This document shows, piece after piece, positions 23,439-32,149 of a DNA stretch of 47,965 nucleotides. Under the pieces are notes generated by a model. That model searched no databases, had not been told where the DNA came from, and saw only the letters and a program-made list of their open reading frames with translations. The translations under genes and the position numbers were made by a program. Location of the stretch: positions 1 through 47,965 of the forward strand of contig DATFLL010000127.1 of NCBI GenBank assembly GCA_035267785.1, written 5' to 3'. Each line of letters starts with the position of its first letter. Within the stretch, counting starts at the first letter, position 1. The stretch is from DATFLL01 sp035267785. GTDB taxonomy: Bacteria; Pseudomonadota; Gammaproteobacteria; DATFLL01.

Positions 23439-23693
23439 ATGGATACAAGCACGCTCGACGATCTGGCCAAACGTCTCGCCGCGGCCCTGCCGCCCGGGGC
23501 CGAACAGCTCAAATCCGACCTGGACAAGAACCTCCACGCGGCGCTGCGCGCCGGCCTGGCCAAGCTGGACCTGGTCACGCGGGAGGAGTTCGAGGTTCAG
23601 CGCGGCGTCCTCGCCCGCACGCGGGCCAAGGTCGATGCGCTGGAGAAGCAGGTGCGCGAACTTGAAGAAGAGTTGAAAAGGCGTGAGGACTGA
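23439..23693 (+). CDS. ubiK: UbiK family ubiquinone biosynthesis accessory factor (YqiC/BMFP)
   Basis: 84 residues. An N-terminal amphipathic helix (LDDLAKRLAAALPPGAEQLKSDLDKNLHAALRAGLAKLDLVTREEFEVQ) is followed by a coiled coil (RGVLARTRAKVDALEKQVRELEEELKRRED). This is the BMFP/UbiK pattern; UbiK assists the soluble ubiquinone biosynthesis complex. The stop codon and the last three codons lie in a GAGGACT heptamer repeat (23685-23698). It diverges from torF and precedes comM. Confidence 0.9.
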   Translation: MDTSTLDDLAKRLAAALPPGAEQLKSDLDKNLHAALRAGLAKLDLVTREEFEVQRGVLARTRAKVDALEKQVRELEEELKRRED

Positions 23694-23786
23694 GGACTGA
23701 GGATGTCGGCAAAGTCCTGAGTCCTCAGCACCCAGTGCTTTGGGTTCTCTTTCTTTCTGCCGACTGCCGACTGTAAACTGCCAACT
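23685..23786. repeat. Heptamer arrays F and G between ubiK and comM
   Basis: GAGGACT twice (23685-23698), then inverted units AGTCCTG, AGTCCTC (23713-23726), then four units GCCGACT, GCCGACT, GTAAACT, GCCAACT (23759-23786) after a TTCTCTTTCTTTCT tract. The first two blocks can form a stem of about 14 bp with one mismatch. Same family as the arrays at 1300, 3778, 3827, 4204 and 4260. Confidence 0.75.
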
Positions 23787-23809
23787 TTTCGGAGCATGGA
23801 AGGGATGCC

Positions 23810-25327
23810 ATGTCACTTGCCGTCGTCAACAGCCGGGCGCTGGCCGGCGTAACCGCACCGGACGTCAGCGTCGAGGCGCACCTGGCCAACGGGCTGCCCT
23901 CACTGTCCGTGGTCGGTCTGCCCGAGGCCGCCGTCAAGGAGGCCAAGGACCGGGTGCGCGCCGCGCTGCTCAACGCGCGCTTCGAGTTCCCCGCCCGGCG
24001 CATCACCATCAACCTCGCCCCGGCCGACCTGCCTAAAGAGGGCGGACGCTTCGATCTACCCATTGCGCTCGGCATACTGGCCGCCTCCGGTCAGATCCCG
24101 GTCGAACCCCTGACGCGTTATGAATTTCTCGGTGAGCTCGCGCTGTCCGGCGAGCTGCGCCCCGTGCGCGGCGCACTGCCGGCCGCGGTGCAGGCGCGCG
24201 CGGCCGGGCGGGCGCTGGTCCTGCCGAGCGAGAATGCACCCGAGGCGGCGCTGGTCAGCGGACTGGAGATCCTGCCCGCCGAACATCTGCTCGAGGTCTG
24301 CGCGCATTTGCACGGACAGCGGGCGCTCACCTCGCACCCGTGCGAGCCAGGACCGGCGGCGTACACCGGAGTCGACGATGATCTCGCCGATGTCCAGGGC
24401 CAGCCGCGCGCCAAACGGGCCCTGGAGATCGCCGCCGCCGGCGGGCACAGCCTCCTGATGATCGGCCCACCCGGCACCGGCAAGACCATGCTCGCCAGCC
24501 GCCTGCCCGGAATACTGCCACCGATGTCCGAGGCCGAGGCGCTCGAAAGCGCAGCCGTTCAGTCCATCAGCCAGGGCGGGTTCGATTTGGCCCGCTGGCG
24601 CCGCCGCCCGTTTCGCGCACCGCACCACACGGCCTCCGGCGTCGCCCTGGTCGGTGGCGGCAGCCACCCGCGCCCGGGCGAGATTTCCCTGGCCCACCAC
24701 GGAGTGCTGTTCCTCGACGAGCTGCCCGAGTTCGACCGGCGCGTGCTGGAGGTCCTGCGCGAGCCGCTCGAGTCGGGCCGCATCACCATCTCCCGCGCCG
24801 CACGCCAGGCAGAATTCCCCGCACGCTTTCAGTTGATCGGCGCGATGAATCCCTGCCCCTGCGGTTACCTCGGCCACCCCAGCGGGCGCTGCCGCTGCAC
24901 GCCCGACCAGATCCAGCGCTATCGGGCGCGCCTGTCGGGTCCGCTGCTCGACCGCATCGACATGCACGTGGAGGTTCCCAGCCTGCCGCGCGAGGCCCAC
25001 CGCGCGGACGCCGAACAGCCCGCCGAGACCAGCGCCGTCGTTCGAGCTCGGGTGGGCGCGGCCCACGCGCGGGCGCAGTCGCGCTCGGGTGTGCCCAACG
25101 CCCGGCTCGAGCACCGCGAGGTCGCCCGTGCCTGCGCGCTCGCACCCGAGGACGCCCAACGCCTCGATGCTGCCATCGAGCGGCTGGGGCTGTCGGCGCG
25201 GGCCCGCCACCGGGTGCTCAAGGTGGCTCGCACGATCGCCGATCTGGCCGGCGAGGAGGCGATTGCCGCGCCGCACCTGATGGAGGCGCTGAGCTACCGC
25301 CGCCTCGACAGGCCGTTGTCCAACTGA
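23810..25327 (+). CDS. comM: ComM/YifB family AAA+ ATPase (Mg-chelatase-like)
   Basis: 505 residues. An N-terminal Lon-protease-like domain (about 20-165, EAHLANGLPSLSVVGLPEAAVKEAKDRVRAAL), then an AAA+ domain with Walker A GPPGTGKT (219-226) and Walker B FLDELPEF, the PCPCGYLGHP zinc-type loop, and a C-terminal helical lid. ComM is a hexameric helicase that helps branch migration during natural transformation and is also present in non-competent species. GGAGC lies upstream of the ATG. Separated from ubiK by heptamer repeats. Confidence 0.92.
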   Translation: MSLAVVNSRALAGVTAPDVSVEAHLANGLPSLSVVGLPEAAVKEAKDRVRAALLNARFEFPARRITINLAPADLPKEGGRFDLPIALGILAASGQIPVEPLTRYEFLGELALSGELRPVRGALPAAVQARAAGRALVLPSENAPEAALVSGLEILPAEHLLEVCAHLHGQRALTSHPCEPGPAAYTGVDDDLADVQGQPRAKRALEIAAAGGHSLLMIGPPGTGKTMLASRLPGILPPMSEAEALESAAVQSISQGGFDLARWRRRPFRAPHHTASGVALVGGGSHPRPGEISLAHHGVLFLDELPEFDRRVLEVLREPLESGRITISRAARQAEFPARFQLIGAMNPCPCGYLGHPSGRCRCTPDQIQRYRARLSGPLLDRIDMHVEVPSLPREAHRADAEQPAETSAVVRARVGAAHARAQSRSGVPNARLEHREVARACALAPEDAQRLDAAIERLGLSARARHRVLKVARTIADLAGEEAIAAPHLMEALSYRRLDRPLSN

Positions 25328-25341
25328 GCGCCGCGCCGGCC

Positions 25342-25370
25342 TTGCGCCGCCGGGCGGACGGGCCTATAGT
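25342..25370 (+). promoter_or_regulatory. Sigma-70 promoter of the efflux operon
   Basis: TTGCGC (25342-25347), 17 bp spacer, TATAGT (25365-25370). The start would fall near 25377, inside the first operator repeat. Confidence 0.65.
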
Positions 25371-25374
25371 AGCC

Positions 25375-25401
25375 ATTAATTAAACGGCCGATTAATTAAA
25401 C
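25375..25401 (+). promoter_or_regulatory. Tandem TetR-type operator repeats
   Basis: Two copies of ATTAATTAAAC (25375-25385 and 25391-25401) separated by GGCCG; each contains the palindrome TTAATTAA. They are strikingly AT-rich in a GC-rich genome and overlap the predicted transcription start, as expected for autorepression by the TetR-family protein encoded next. Confidence 0.75.
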
Positions 25402-25413
25402 CTCGCACCGATC

Positions 25414-26115
25414 ATGCCCGCCAAGACCGACACGCCGCGCAAACGCCGCACCGGCAGCGGGCCCGCGCCCCGGGGCCCCGGCCGTCCCCAGGGCGGGGAG
25501 GGCGAGGCGGTACGCCGCGCTCTACTGGAAGCGGCCCGCGAACAGTTTGCCGAGCGCGGCTTCGAAGCGGTCTCTCTGCGCGAGATCGGAGCGGCGGCCG
25601 GCGTCAACGCCGCCATGGTTCATTATTACTTCGGCAACAAACAGGGGCTGTACCTGGCCATCCTGAGCGAGGGGGCCGCGCCCCTGTTGGAGCACCTGGA
25701 ACGTGCTCTGCAACGGCGCGAGGCCGACAGCGAACAGGTGATCGAGGAATTTCTGATCCAGTTCGCCGCGACCATGGCGCGCGAGCCCTGGCTGCCGCAG
25801 CTGTTCATGCGCGAAGTCGTCTCGACCGACGGACCGCTGCGCGAGCAATTCGTCGAGCGCTTCGCGGCGCGCGGGGCCCGCGCCCTGCAGACCCTGCTGC
25901 GCCGCGACCGCCGCCAGGGTCGCCTCGATCCCGGCGTAGACCCCAGGCTTGGGGCGATATCGATCATGAGCCTGGCCTGGTTCCCGTTTGTAGCCCGCCC
26001 CCTGGTGGAGGCGGTGCTCGGTGCACCGCTCGACGCCCGCCTCGCCCGACGCCTGGCCCGCCAAAGCGCCGCGCTGCTCTACCCGCCCGGCCAGGACGCC
26101 GGGGGCAAACGATAG
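25414..26115 (+). CDS. TetR family transcriptional regulator, CecR-like
   Basis: 233 residues. A basic, proline-rich leader (1-30) precedes the TetR DNA-binding domain, with the helix-turn-helix at about 54-80 (SLREIGAAAGVNAAMVHYYFGNKQGLY). The C-terminal ligand domain resembles the CerR/CecR group. It is first in an operon whose next four genes match ybhG, ybhF, ybhS and ybhR of E. coli, where CecR (YbiH) controls that very operon. Tandem ATTAATTAAAC operators stand 12 bp before the start. Inducer unknown. Confidence 0.88.
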   Translation: MPAKTDTPRKRRTGSGPAPRGPGRPQGGEGEAVRRALLEAAREQFAERGFEAVSLREIGAAAGVNAAMVHYYFGNKQGLYLAILSEGAAPLLEHLERALQRREADSEQVIEEFLIQFAATMAREPWLPQLFMREVVSTDGPLREQFVERFAARGARALQTLLRRDRRQGRLDPGVDPRLGAISIMSLAWFPFVARPLVEAVLGAPLDARLARRLARQSAALLYPPGQDAGGKR

Positions 26116-26149
26116 GACAATCAGTCGAACGCATCGACAGGATGAGGAT

Positions 26150-27193
26150 ATGGCACTCAACAAACGCCTGCTCGTGATTCCCCTCGCCGTGGCGCTCGCC
26201 GCCGCCGGCGGGATCGCCTGGTGGGTTCTGCACGAGCACGAGTCCGGCTCGGCGGGCTTGACGCTTTACGGCAACGTCGACATTCGCCAGGTCAACCTCG
26301 CCTTCAACGCCTCCGAGCGCATCGCGACCATGGCGGCCAAGGAAGGCGAGCAGGTACACAAGGGCCAGGTGCTGGCGCAGCTCGATACCGAACGTCTGCA
26401 GCTGGCGGTCGACCACGCCAAGGCCCAGGTCGCCGCGCAGCACCAGGTGGTGCAGCGCCTGGAGGCGGGCAGCCGGCCGGAGGAGATCCGCCAGGCGCGC
26501 GCCCAGCGCGACGCCGCCGCGGCGCAGCTGCGCAATGCCCGCGCCAATGCCCGGCGGGTGGACAGCCTCGCGGCCCGCAAGCTGGCCTCCCCCCAACAGC
26601 GCGACGACGCCCGCACGGCCGTCGACGCCGCCGCCGCGCAGCTCAAGGCGGCCGAGGAGACACTCAAGCTCGCCGTGGCCGGCCCGCGCACCGAAGATGT
26701 CGCGGCAGCCCACGAAACCCTCAAGTCATACGAGTCCCAGCTGGCGCTGGCCAAACGCAACCTTGCCGATGCGACGTTGACGGCGCCGGCCGACGGTGTG
26801 GTCCAGAACCGGATACTCGAACCGGGTGACATGGCCTCGCCGCAGACCCCCGTGTACACACTGGCGCTGACCGATCCGATCTGGGTGCGCGCCTATGTGG
26901 ACGAGCCCAACCTGGGGCGGGTCAAACCCGGCATGCGCGCCTGGGTTACGACGGACACCTTCCCCGACAAACGCTACCGCGCCTGGGTGGGCTACATCTC
27001 GCCGACGGCGGAGTTCACCCCAAAGGCGGTGGAAACCGAGCGTGTGCGTACCGACCTCGTCTATCAGGTCCGCGTGTTCGTGTGCACCCCCCACGACGAG
27101 CTGCGCCTGGGGATGCCGGCGACCGTGCACCTGGCGTCGGGCGCCTCACCGGGCACCGCCACGGACGTCAGCGACCCCTGCGCCGGACAGTGA
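26150..27193 (+). CDS. HlyD/YbhG-type membrane fusion protein
   Basis: 347 residues from ATG at 26150 (AGGATGAGG upstream). One N-terminal membrane segment (about 7-26, VIPLAVALAAAGGIAWWVL), a biotinyl-lipoyl-like half domain (YGNVDIRQVNLAFNASERIATMAAKEGEQVHKGQVLAQLD), a long alpha-helical hairpin (about 85-195) and the returning barrel (ATLTAPADGVVQNRILEPGD). It would link the inner-membrane ABC exporter to the outer membrane. Placed between the regulator and YbhF-like ATPase. Codon overlap is not seen; the gap to the next gene is 19 bp. Confidence 0.92.
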   Translation: MALNKRLLVIPLAVALAAAGGIAWWVLHEHESGSAGLTLYGNVDIRQVNLAFNASERIATMAAKEGEQVHKGQVLAQLDTERLQLAVDHAKAQVAAQHQVVQRLEAGSRPEEIRQARAQRDAAAAQLRNARANARRVDSLAARKLASPQQRDDARTAVDAAAAQLKAAEETLKLAVAGPRTEDVAAAHETLKSYESQLALAKRNLADATLTAPADGVVQNRILEPGDMASPQTPVYTLALTDPIWVRAYVDEPNLGRVKPGMRAWVTTDTFPDKRYRAWVGYISPTAEFTPKAVETERVRTDLVYQVRVFVCTPHDELRLGMPATVHLASGASPGTATDVSDPCAGQ

Positions 27194-27212
27194 CCGGACC
27201 CGACCGGCCCGC

Positions 27213-29048
27213 ATGACCGCAGCCGCCCAACGCTCCGAACACGGTCCGGCGACGACGCCCTCGACGACGCTGGGCTTCGCGAACGTCAGCAAGCGCTTTC
27301 GCAGCGGAAAACGCAGCGTCCAGGCGCTGCAAGACGTTACCGTAAACCTGCGCCCCGCCACGGTGACCGGCCTCATCGGCCCCGACGGCGCCGGCAAGAC
27401 GACCCTGATGCGCCTGGCCGCGGGCCTGCTCGCACCCGACAGCGGGAATATCACCGTGCTGGACCGCGATGCCACGCGCGAATCGCTCGCGGTCCAGGCG
27501 AGCATCGGCTACATGCCGCAGCGCTTCGGCCTGTATGAGGACCTGTCGGTCCAGGAAAACCTCGACCTCTACGCCAATCTGCAAGGCGTACCGATCGAAC
27601 TGCGCACCGATCGCTACGCCGAGCTCATGCACATGACCGGCCTCGGGCCGTTTACCGGCCGTCTGGCCGGGCAGCTTTCCGGGGGCATGAAACAGAAGCT
27701 CGGCCTGGCCTGCACCCTGGTGCAGCCGCCGCGCCTGCTGCTGCTCGACGAACCGACCGTCGGCGTCGACCCGGTGTCGCGCCGCGAATTGTGGTCCATC
27801 GTCTACCGCCTGGTGCGCGAGGAGGGTATGAGCGTGCTGCTCTCCACGGCCTATCTCGACGAGGCCGAACGCTGCGGCGAGGTCATCCTGCTCAACGACG
27901 GCCGTCTGCTCGGCCACGGCCCGCCGGGCGAATTCAGCGCCGAGCTGAAAGGGCGCACCTTCGTGGTCGAGGCCACGGACGGGCTGGCCCGGCGAACCCT
28001 GCAGGCCCGACTGTCGGCCCGGGCGGGAGTGAGCGACGCGGTCATCCAGGGCGAGCGGGTACGTCTGGTCCTGGACGAGGGCGCGGACGCGAAGGCGCTG
28101 GTCGCCGGGATCGGCGACGGCGCACTGCGTCCCGAAGCGGTCGAACCGCGCTTCGAGGATGCATTCATCACTCGGGTGCGCGCGGCGCGCGGTCATACCG
28201 CGCACGCACATGCCGAGACCGGGTCGATCGGACGGACGCCGGACGACTCCGAAGCGGCGGGGACGCACCACACCGGCGCGAACGCCGAGCCCGTGATCGA
28301 GGTTCGCGACCTGGAACGGCGCTTTGGCGATTTCTACGCCGTGCACCATGTGAGCTTCGCGGTGCAGCCCGGCGAGGTGTTCGGCCTGCTCGGCGCGAAC
28401 GGCGCGGGCAAGACCACCACCTTTCGGATGCTCTGCGGGCTTTTGCCTCCCAGCGGCGGCGAGGCCTCCGTCGCCGGCGTCGATCTGCGCCGGGCCGCGG
28501 CCAAGGCGCGCGCGCGCATCGGCTACATGTCGCAGAAATTCTCGCTCTATGGGCACCTGAGCGTGCTGCAGAACCTGCGCTTTTTCAGCGGCGCCTACGG
28601 CCTGCGCGGCACGTACCGGGAGCGGCGCATGCGCTGGGCGTTGGACGAGTTCGAGCTGGGCAATGTGGCCGACGCCAACAGCCAGGACCTGTCGCTCGGC
28701 TACAAACAGCGCCTGGCGCTGGCCTGCGCCCTGATGCACGAACCGGAGATCCTGTTTCTCGACGAACCCACTTCGGGCGTCGACCCGCTCGCACGGCGGG
28801 AGTTCTGGAGCCGGATCAACGAGCTCGCCCATGCGGGCGTGACGGTCCTGGTAACGACCCACTTCATGGAGGAGGCCGAATACTGCGATCGTCTGGCGAT
28901 CATGGTGGCCGGGGAGATCCTGGCCCTGGGCACCCCGAGCGCCATCCGCCGGCAGGCCGCCGAAGGAGACGAGGCGGTGGAAAGCATGGAGGACGCCTTC
29001 ATCCACCTCATCGAGCAGGCCGAGGCCACCGGGGGGAACGGTTCGTGA
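27213..29048 (+). CDS. YbhF-type ABC transporter with two ATP-binding domains
   Basis: 611 residues, two nucleotide-binding domains in tandem. NBD1: Walker A GPDGAGKTT (56-64), signature LSGGMKQKLGLA, Walker B LLLLDEPTVGVDP. NBD2: Walker A GANGAGKTT (near 394), a degenerate signature LSLGYKQRLALA, Walker B ILFLDEPTSGVDP. The degenerate second signature is also typical of E. coli YbhF. The linker (about 325-365) is low-complexity. It powers the permease pair that follows. Its TGA overlaps the GTG of the next gene. Confidence 0.93.
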   Translation: MTAAAQRSEHGPATTPSTTLGFANVSKRFRSGKRSVQALQDVTVNLRPATVTGLIGPDGAGKTTLMRLAAGLLAPDSGNITVLDRDATRESLAVQASIGYMPQRFGLYEDLSVQENLDLYANLQGVPIELRTDRYAELMHMTGLGPFTGRLAGQLSGGMKQKLGLACTLVQPPRLLLLDEPTVGVDPVSRRELWSIVYRLVREEGMSVLLSTAYLDEAERCGEVILLNDGRLLGHGPPGEFSAELKGRTFVVEATDGLARRTLQARLSARAGVSDAVIQGERVRLVLDEGADAKALVAGIGDGALRPEAVEPRFEDAFITRVRAARGHTAHAHAETGSIGRTPDDSEAAGTHHTGANAEPVIEVRDLERRFGDFYAVHHVSFAVQPGEVFGLLGANGAGKTTTFRMLCGLLPPSGGEASVAGVDLRRAAAKARARIGYMSQKFSLYGHLSVLQNLRFFSGAYGLRGTYRERRMRWALDEFELGNVADANSQDLSLGYKQRLALACALMHEPEILFLDEPTSGVDPLARREFWSRINELAHAGVTVLVTTHFMEEAEYCDRLAIMVAGEILALGTPSAIRRQAAEGDEAVESMEDAFIHLIEQAEATGGNGS

Positions 29049-30193
29049 ACCATGAGAATCGGTCGAGCGTGCGCGGCGGCGCGCGCATGCGCCTGCGCGG
29101 TCTGATGCGAAAAGAGGCGCTGCAAATCCTGCGCGACCCGAGCAGCCTGGCCATCGCCTTCGTCATGCCCGTGGTACTGCTGCTGTTGTTCGGCTACGGC
29201 GTGTCCCTCGATGCCAAGCACGTGCCGATTGCCCTGGTTGTCGAGCAACCCAGCGCCGCGGCCGCGGACTTCACCGCGAGCTTTCGCCGCTCGCCGTACT
29301 TCGAGCCGACCTCGATGGCGAATCTACAAGCGGCCGAGCGCGCCCTGGTGGCCGGACGGGTCAACGGCATCGTCCACCTGCGTGCCGACTTCGAGACGCG
29401 CCTGGACGGACAGGGCCCGGCGCCGATCCAGGTGATCGTCAACGGCGTGGACGCCAACACCGCCGGTATCGTCAAGGGCTACGTACAAGGCGTGTGGAGC
29501 AATTGGCTCCAGCGCCGGGCCGAGGCGGCCGGGCATGAGCTGGCGATGCCCGTCAGGCTCGAGCCGCGCGTGTGGTTCAATCCGGACATGCGCAGCCGCG
29601 ACTACCTCGTGCCCGGACTGGTCGTCGTCATCATGACCCTGATCGGCGCCATGCTCACGGCGCTGGTCATGGCGCGCGAGTGGGAGCGCGGCACCCTGGA
29701 GGCGCTGATGGTCACCCCGGTGACCATTCGCGAGATACTTATCGGCAAGCTGGTCCCCTACTTCGTACTCGGCATGGGCAGCATGGGGCTGTCGGTCGCC
29801 ATGGCCGTGTGGCTGTTTGACGTGCCCCTGCGCGGCTCGTTCGCCGTGCTGGCGGCGACATCCGCGCTGTTCCTGCTGGTGGCGCTCGGCATGGGCCTGC
29901 TCATCTCCGTGGTCGCCAAGAATCAGTTCGTCGCCGGTATGTTGGCCCTGGTCACGACATTCCTGCCCGCCTTCATCCTCTCGGGCTTCATCTTCGACAT
30001 CAACAGCATGCCGGTGGCGATCCAGGTACTCACCCACATCGTCGCCGCGCGCTACTTCGTGGCGATTTTGCAGACGCTGTTCCTCGCCGGCGACGTCTGG
30101 GGCGTAATACTGCCCAACGCCGCAGCCCTCGTCGTGATGGCGGCGATATTTCTCGGTCTTAGCCGGCGCAAGTCGCGCAAACGCCTGGAGTAA
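29045..30193 (+). CDS. YbhS-type ABC-2 permease
   Basis: 382 residues. First membrane helix at about 35-55 (SLAIAFVMPVVLLLLFGYGV), a periplasmic domain of about 150 residues, then five C-terminal helices including LVVVIMTLIGAMLTALVMAREWERGTLEALMVTPV, the ABC-2 family hallmark. GTG at 29045 overlaps the preceding stop (GTGA); an internal ATG at 29087 would remove a hydrophilic leader. Works with the next gene as a heterodimeric exporter. E. coli YbhFSR has been reported to export drugs and cations; the substrate here is unknown. Confidence 0.91.
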   Translation: MNHENRSSVRGGARMRLRGLMRKEALQILRDPSSLAIAFVMPVVLLLLFGYGVSLDAKHVPIALVVEQPSAAAADFTASFRRSPYFEPTSMANLQAAERALVAGRVNGIVHLRADFETRLDGQGPAPIQVIVNGVDANTAGIVKGYVQGVWSNWLQRRAEAAGHELAMPVRLEPRVWFNPDMRSRDYLVPGLVVVIMTLIGAMLTALVMAREWERGTLEALMVTPVTIREILIGKLVPYFVLGMGSMGLSVAMAVWLFDVPLRGSFAVLAATSALFLLVALGMGLLISVVAKNQFVAGMLALVTTFLPAFILSGFIFDINSMPVAIQVLTHIVAARYFVAILQTLFLAGDVWGVILPNAAALVVMAAIFLGLSRRKSRKRLE

Positions 30194-30199
30194 CCGGCA

Positions 30200-31309
30200 A
30201 TGTGGGCCCGCATCCTCACGCTCGTGATCAAGGAGTTTTTGGCGCTGCTCAAGGACAAACGCAGCCGCATCGTGATCATCGTGCCGCCGCTGGCCCAGCT
30301 GGTTGTGTTCGGGTATGCCGCGACTTTCGATCTCAACCGGGCGCCATTCGCCGTCTACGACGAGGACGGCGGCGCCGCAGCGCGCGAATTGGTCGCCCAT
30401 TTCGAAGGGTCTTCGCACTTTGCGCGTGTGGCCACCATTCGACGCGAGGCCCAGGTCAGGCCGCTGCTCGACAATCGCGATGCCCTCCTGGTCATCCACA
30501 TCCCGCGCCGCTTCGAGGCCGACCTGCTCGCCGGGGACCCCGCACCGGTCCAGGTGTTGCTGGACGGGCGCAACTCCAACACGGCCATGCTCGCGCTGAA
30601 CTATTCGCGCGAGATCGTCGATCAATTCAACGAGCAATGGCGCGAGGTTCACGGCCAGCGCGGGCCGCCCGCCGTGCTGAAAATGCGTGCGTGGTTCAAT
30701 CCGAACCTCGAGAGCCGCTGGTTCATCGTCTCGGGTATCGTGGGGCTGCTCACCCTCGTGGTCACGATGCTGGTCACGTCGCTGTCGGTCGCGCGCGAGC
30801 GCGAGCAGGGGACCTTCGATCAGCTCCTGGTCACCCCGCTGCGCCCGGTGGAGATACTCATCGGCAAGGCGATTCCGGGGCTCATCATCGGCACGCTGGA
30901 GGCCTCGCTCATCATCCTGCTGGCGGTTGTCTGGTTCGGGGTACCCTTGCGCGGGGAGCTGCCGACACTCTATACCGGACTGATCCTGTTTCTGCTCTCG
31001 GGCATCGGCGTGGGGCTGATGATCTCCTCGCTGGCGGTGACGCTGCAGCAGGGGCTGCTGGGAGCCTTCTTGTTCATGGTGCCCGCGATTATCCTGTCGG
31101 GCTTTGCCACGCCGATTGCCAACATGCCCGTCGTGGTCCAGGACATCACCTATCTCAATCCGGCACGCTATTTCATGATCGTGCTGCGCGGCGTCTTCCT
31201 GGAAGGAACCTCGTTCGAGGTCCTGATCCCGCAGTTCTGGCCCATGTTGGTCATTGGGCTGGTTGCGTTGTCGCTGGCCGGGTGGTTGTTCCGCCACAGA
31301 ATGTACTGA
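30200..31309 (+). CDS. YbhR-type ABC-2 permease
   Basis: 369 residues, same architecture as its neighbour: helix 1 (IVIIVPPLAQLVVFGYAATF), a periplasmic domain with AWFNPNLESRWFIVSG, and helices with TMLVTSLSVAREREQGTFDQLLVTPL. The RNSNTAMLALNY stretch is typical of YbhR/YhhJ. Last gene of the five-gene unit; 6 bp after YbhS. No obvious terminator follows. Confidence 0.92.
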   Translation: MWARILTLVIKEFLALLKDKRSRIVIIVPPLAQLVVFGYAATFDLNRAPFAVYDEDGGAAARELVAHFEGSSHFARVATIRREAQVRPLLDNRDALLVIHIPRRFEADLLAGDPAPVQVLLDGRNSNTAMLALNYSREIVDQFNEQWREVHGQRGPPAVLKMRAWFNPNLESRWFIVSGIVGLLTLVVTMLVTSLSVAREREQGTFDQLLVTPLRPVEILIGKAIPGLIIGTLEASLIILLAVVWFGVPLRGELPTLYTGLILFLLSGIGVGLMISSLAVTLQQGLLGAFLFMVPAIILSGFATPIANMPVVVQDITYLNPARYFMIVLRGVFLEGTSFEVLIPQFWPMLVIGLVALSLAGWLFRHRMY

Positions 31310-31468
31310 CTCGCCTCGGGAAGCCGGCTTGCGCGTGCAACATCCTACCGAATAGCCTTTCAACGGCGTCCAGTGCGGCTGGGGATACTAAAATTCAACG
31401 CTTTGCGGTCGATATAGTGGGGGAAAACCGACCGAATCCGGGGCGGGAAAAGAAAAAATCGACCGCTA

Positions 31469-32131
31469 ATGGCACTAACAAGTATAAAAGGCACCAACAC
31501 GCGGAGACGACGGACCGCGCTCGGGCGGAACCTGGGCGTCGCCGTCTTAGCACTACTTGGCGTATGCCTGGCGGGGCCGGCCGGGGCCGGCGAGGTCTTT
31601 TTATACGCGCTGCCCGACGGCAGCCGGATGCTCACCGACCACGCGATTCACGAACCGGGGTATACGCTGCTGCGCGCGAGCGGCACGCTCAAGGGTATGG
31701 GCCGGCTGGCGGCCGGGGGCACACCGCGCGGCGGCTTGAATCGGCACCGTCTCGATCGGATGATCGCCGATATCGCCCGCCGCAACGGCGTGGACGTTGC
31801 GCTGGTCAAGGCGGTGATCCGGGTCGAATCGCAGTTCAACCCCTACGCGACCTCGAAAAAGGGCGCCTCGGGCCTGATGCAGCTCATGCCCGACACGGCC
31901 CGGCGTTTCGGAGTCGACGATCTATACGACCCCCGGGCCAACGTCGAGGCCGGGGTGCGCTACCTCAAATACCTGCTGAAAAAATACCGCCACCACCCGC
32001 AGAATGCCCTGGCCGCCTACAACGCCGGCGAGGATGCGGTCGCGACCTATGACGGGATACCGCCCTACCGCGAGACCATGGAGTACGTGCGCAAGGTACT
32101 GCACTACCGCGACTTGTACGCCGCCCAATAG
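31469..32131 (+). CDS. Lytic transglycosylase (SLT family 1)
   Basis: 220 residues. A signal peptide (hydrophobic 20-37, cleavage near AGPAGA-GE), a short DUF4124-like segment (EVFLYALPDGSRMLTD), then an SLT domain with the catalytic E120 (IRVESQFNPYA), GLMQLMP (135-141) and AYNAG (183-187). It cuts the MurNAc-GlcNAc bond of peptidoglycan in the periplasm, forming anhydro-MurNAc. Monocistronic; it faces the unknown gene with an 18 bp gap. Confidence 0.9.
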   Translation: MALTSIKGTNTRRRRTALGRNLGVAVLALLGVCLAGPAGAGEVFLYALPDGSRMLTDHAIHEPGYTLLRASGTLKGMGRLAAGGTPRGGLNRHRLDRMIADIARRNGVDVALVKAVIRVESQFNPYATSKKGASGLMQLMPDTARRFGVDDLYDPRANVEAGVRYLKYLLKKYRHHPQNALAAYNAGEDAVATYDGIPPYRETMEYVRKVLHYRDLYAAQ

Positions 32132-32149
32132 GTCGGCATACGCCGACCG

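Noticed and set aside
29324..31363. 679-residue minus-strand frame opposite the permeases
   Set aside because: Histidine/glutamine-rich shadow of two well-identified ABC permease genes.
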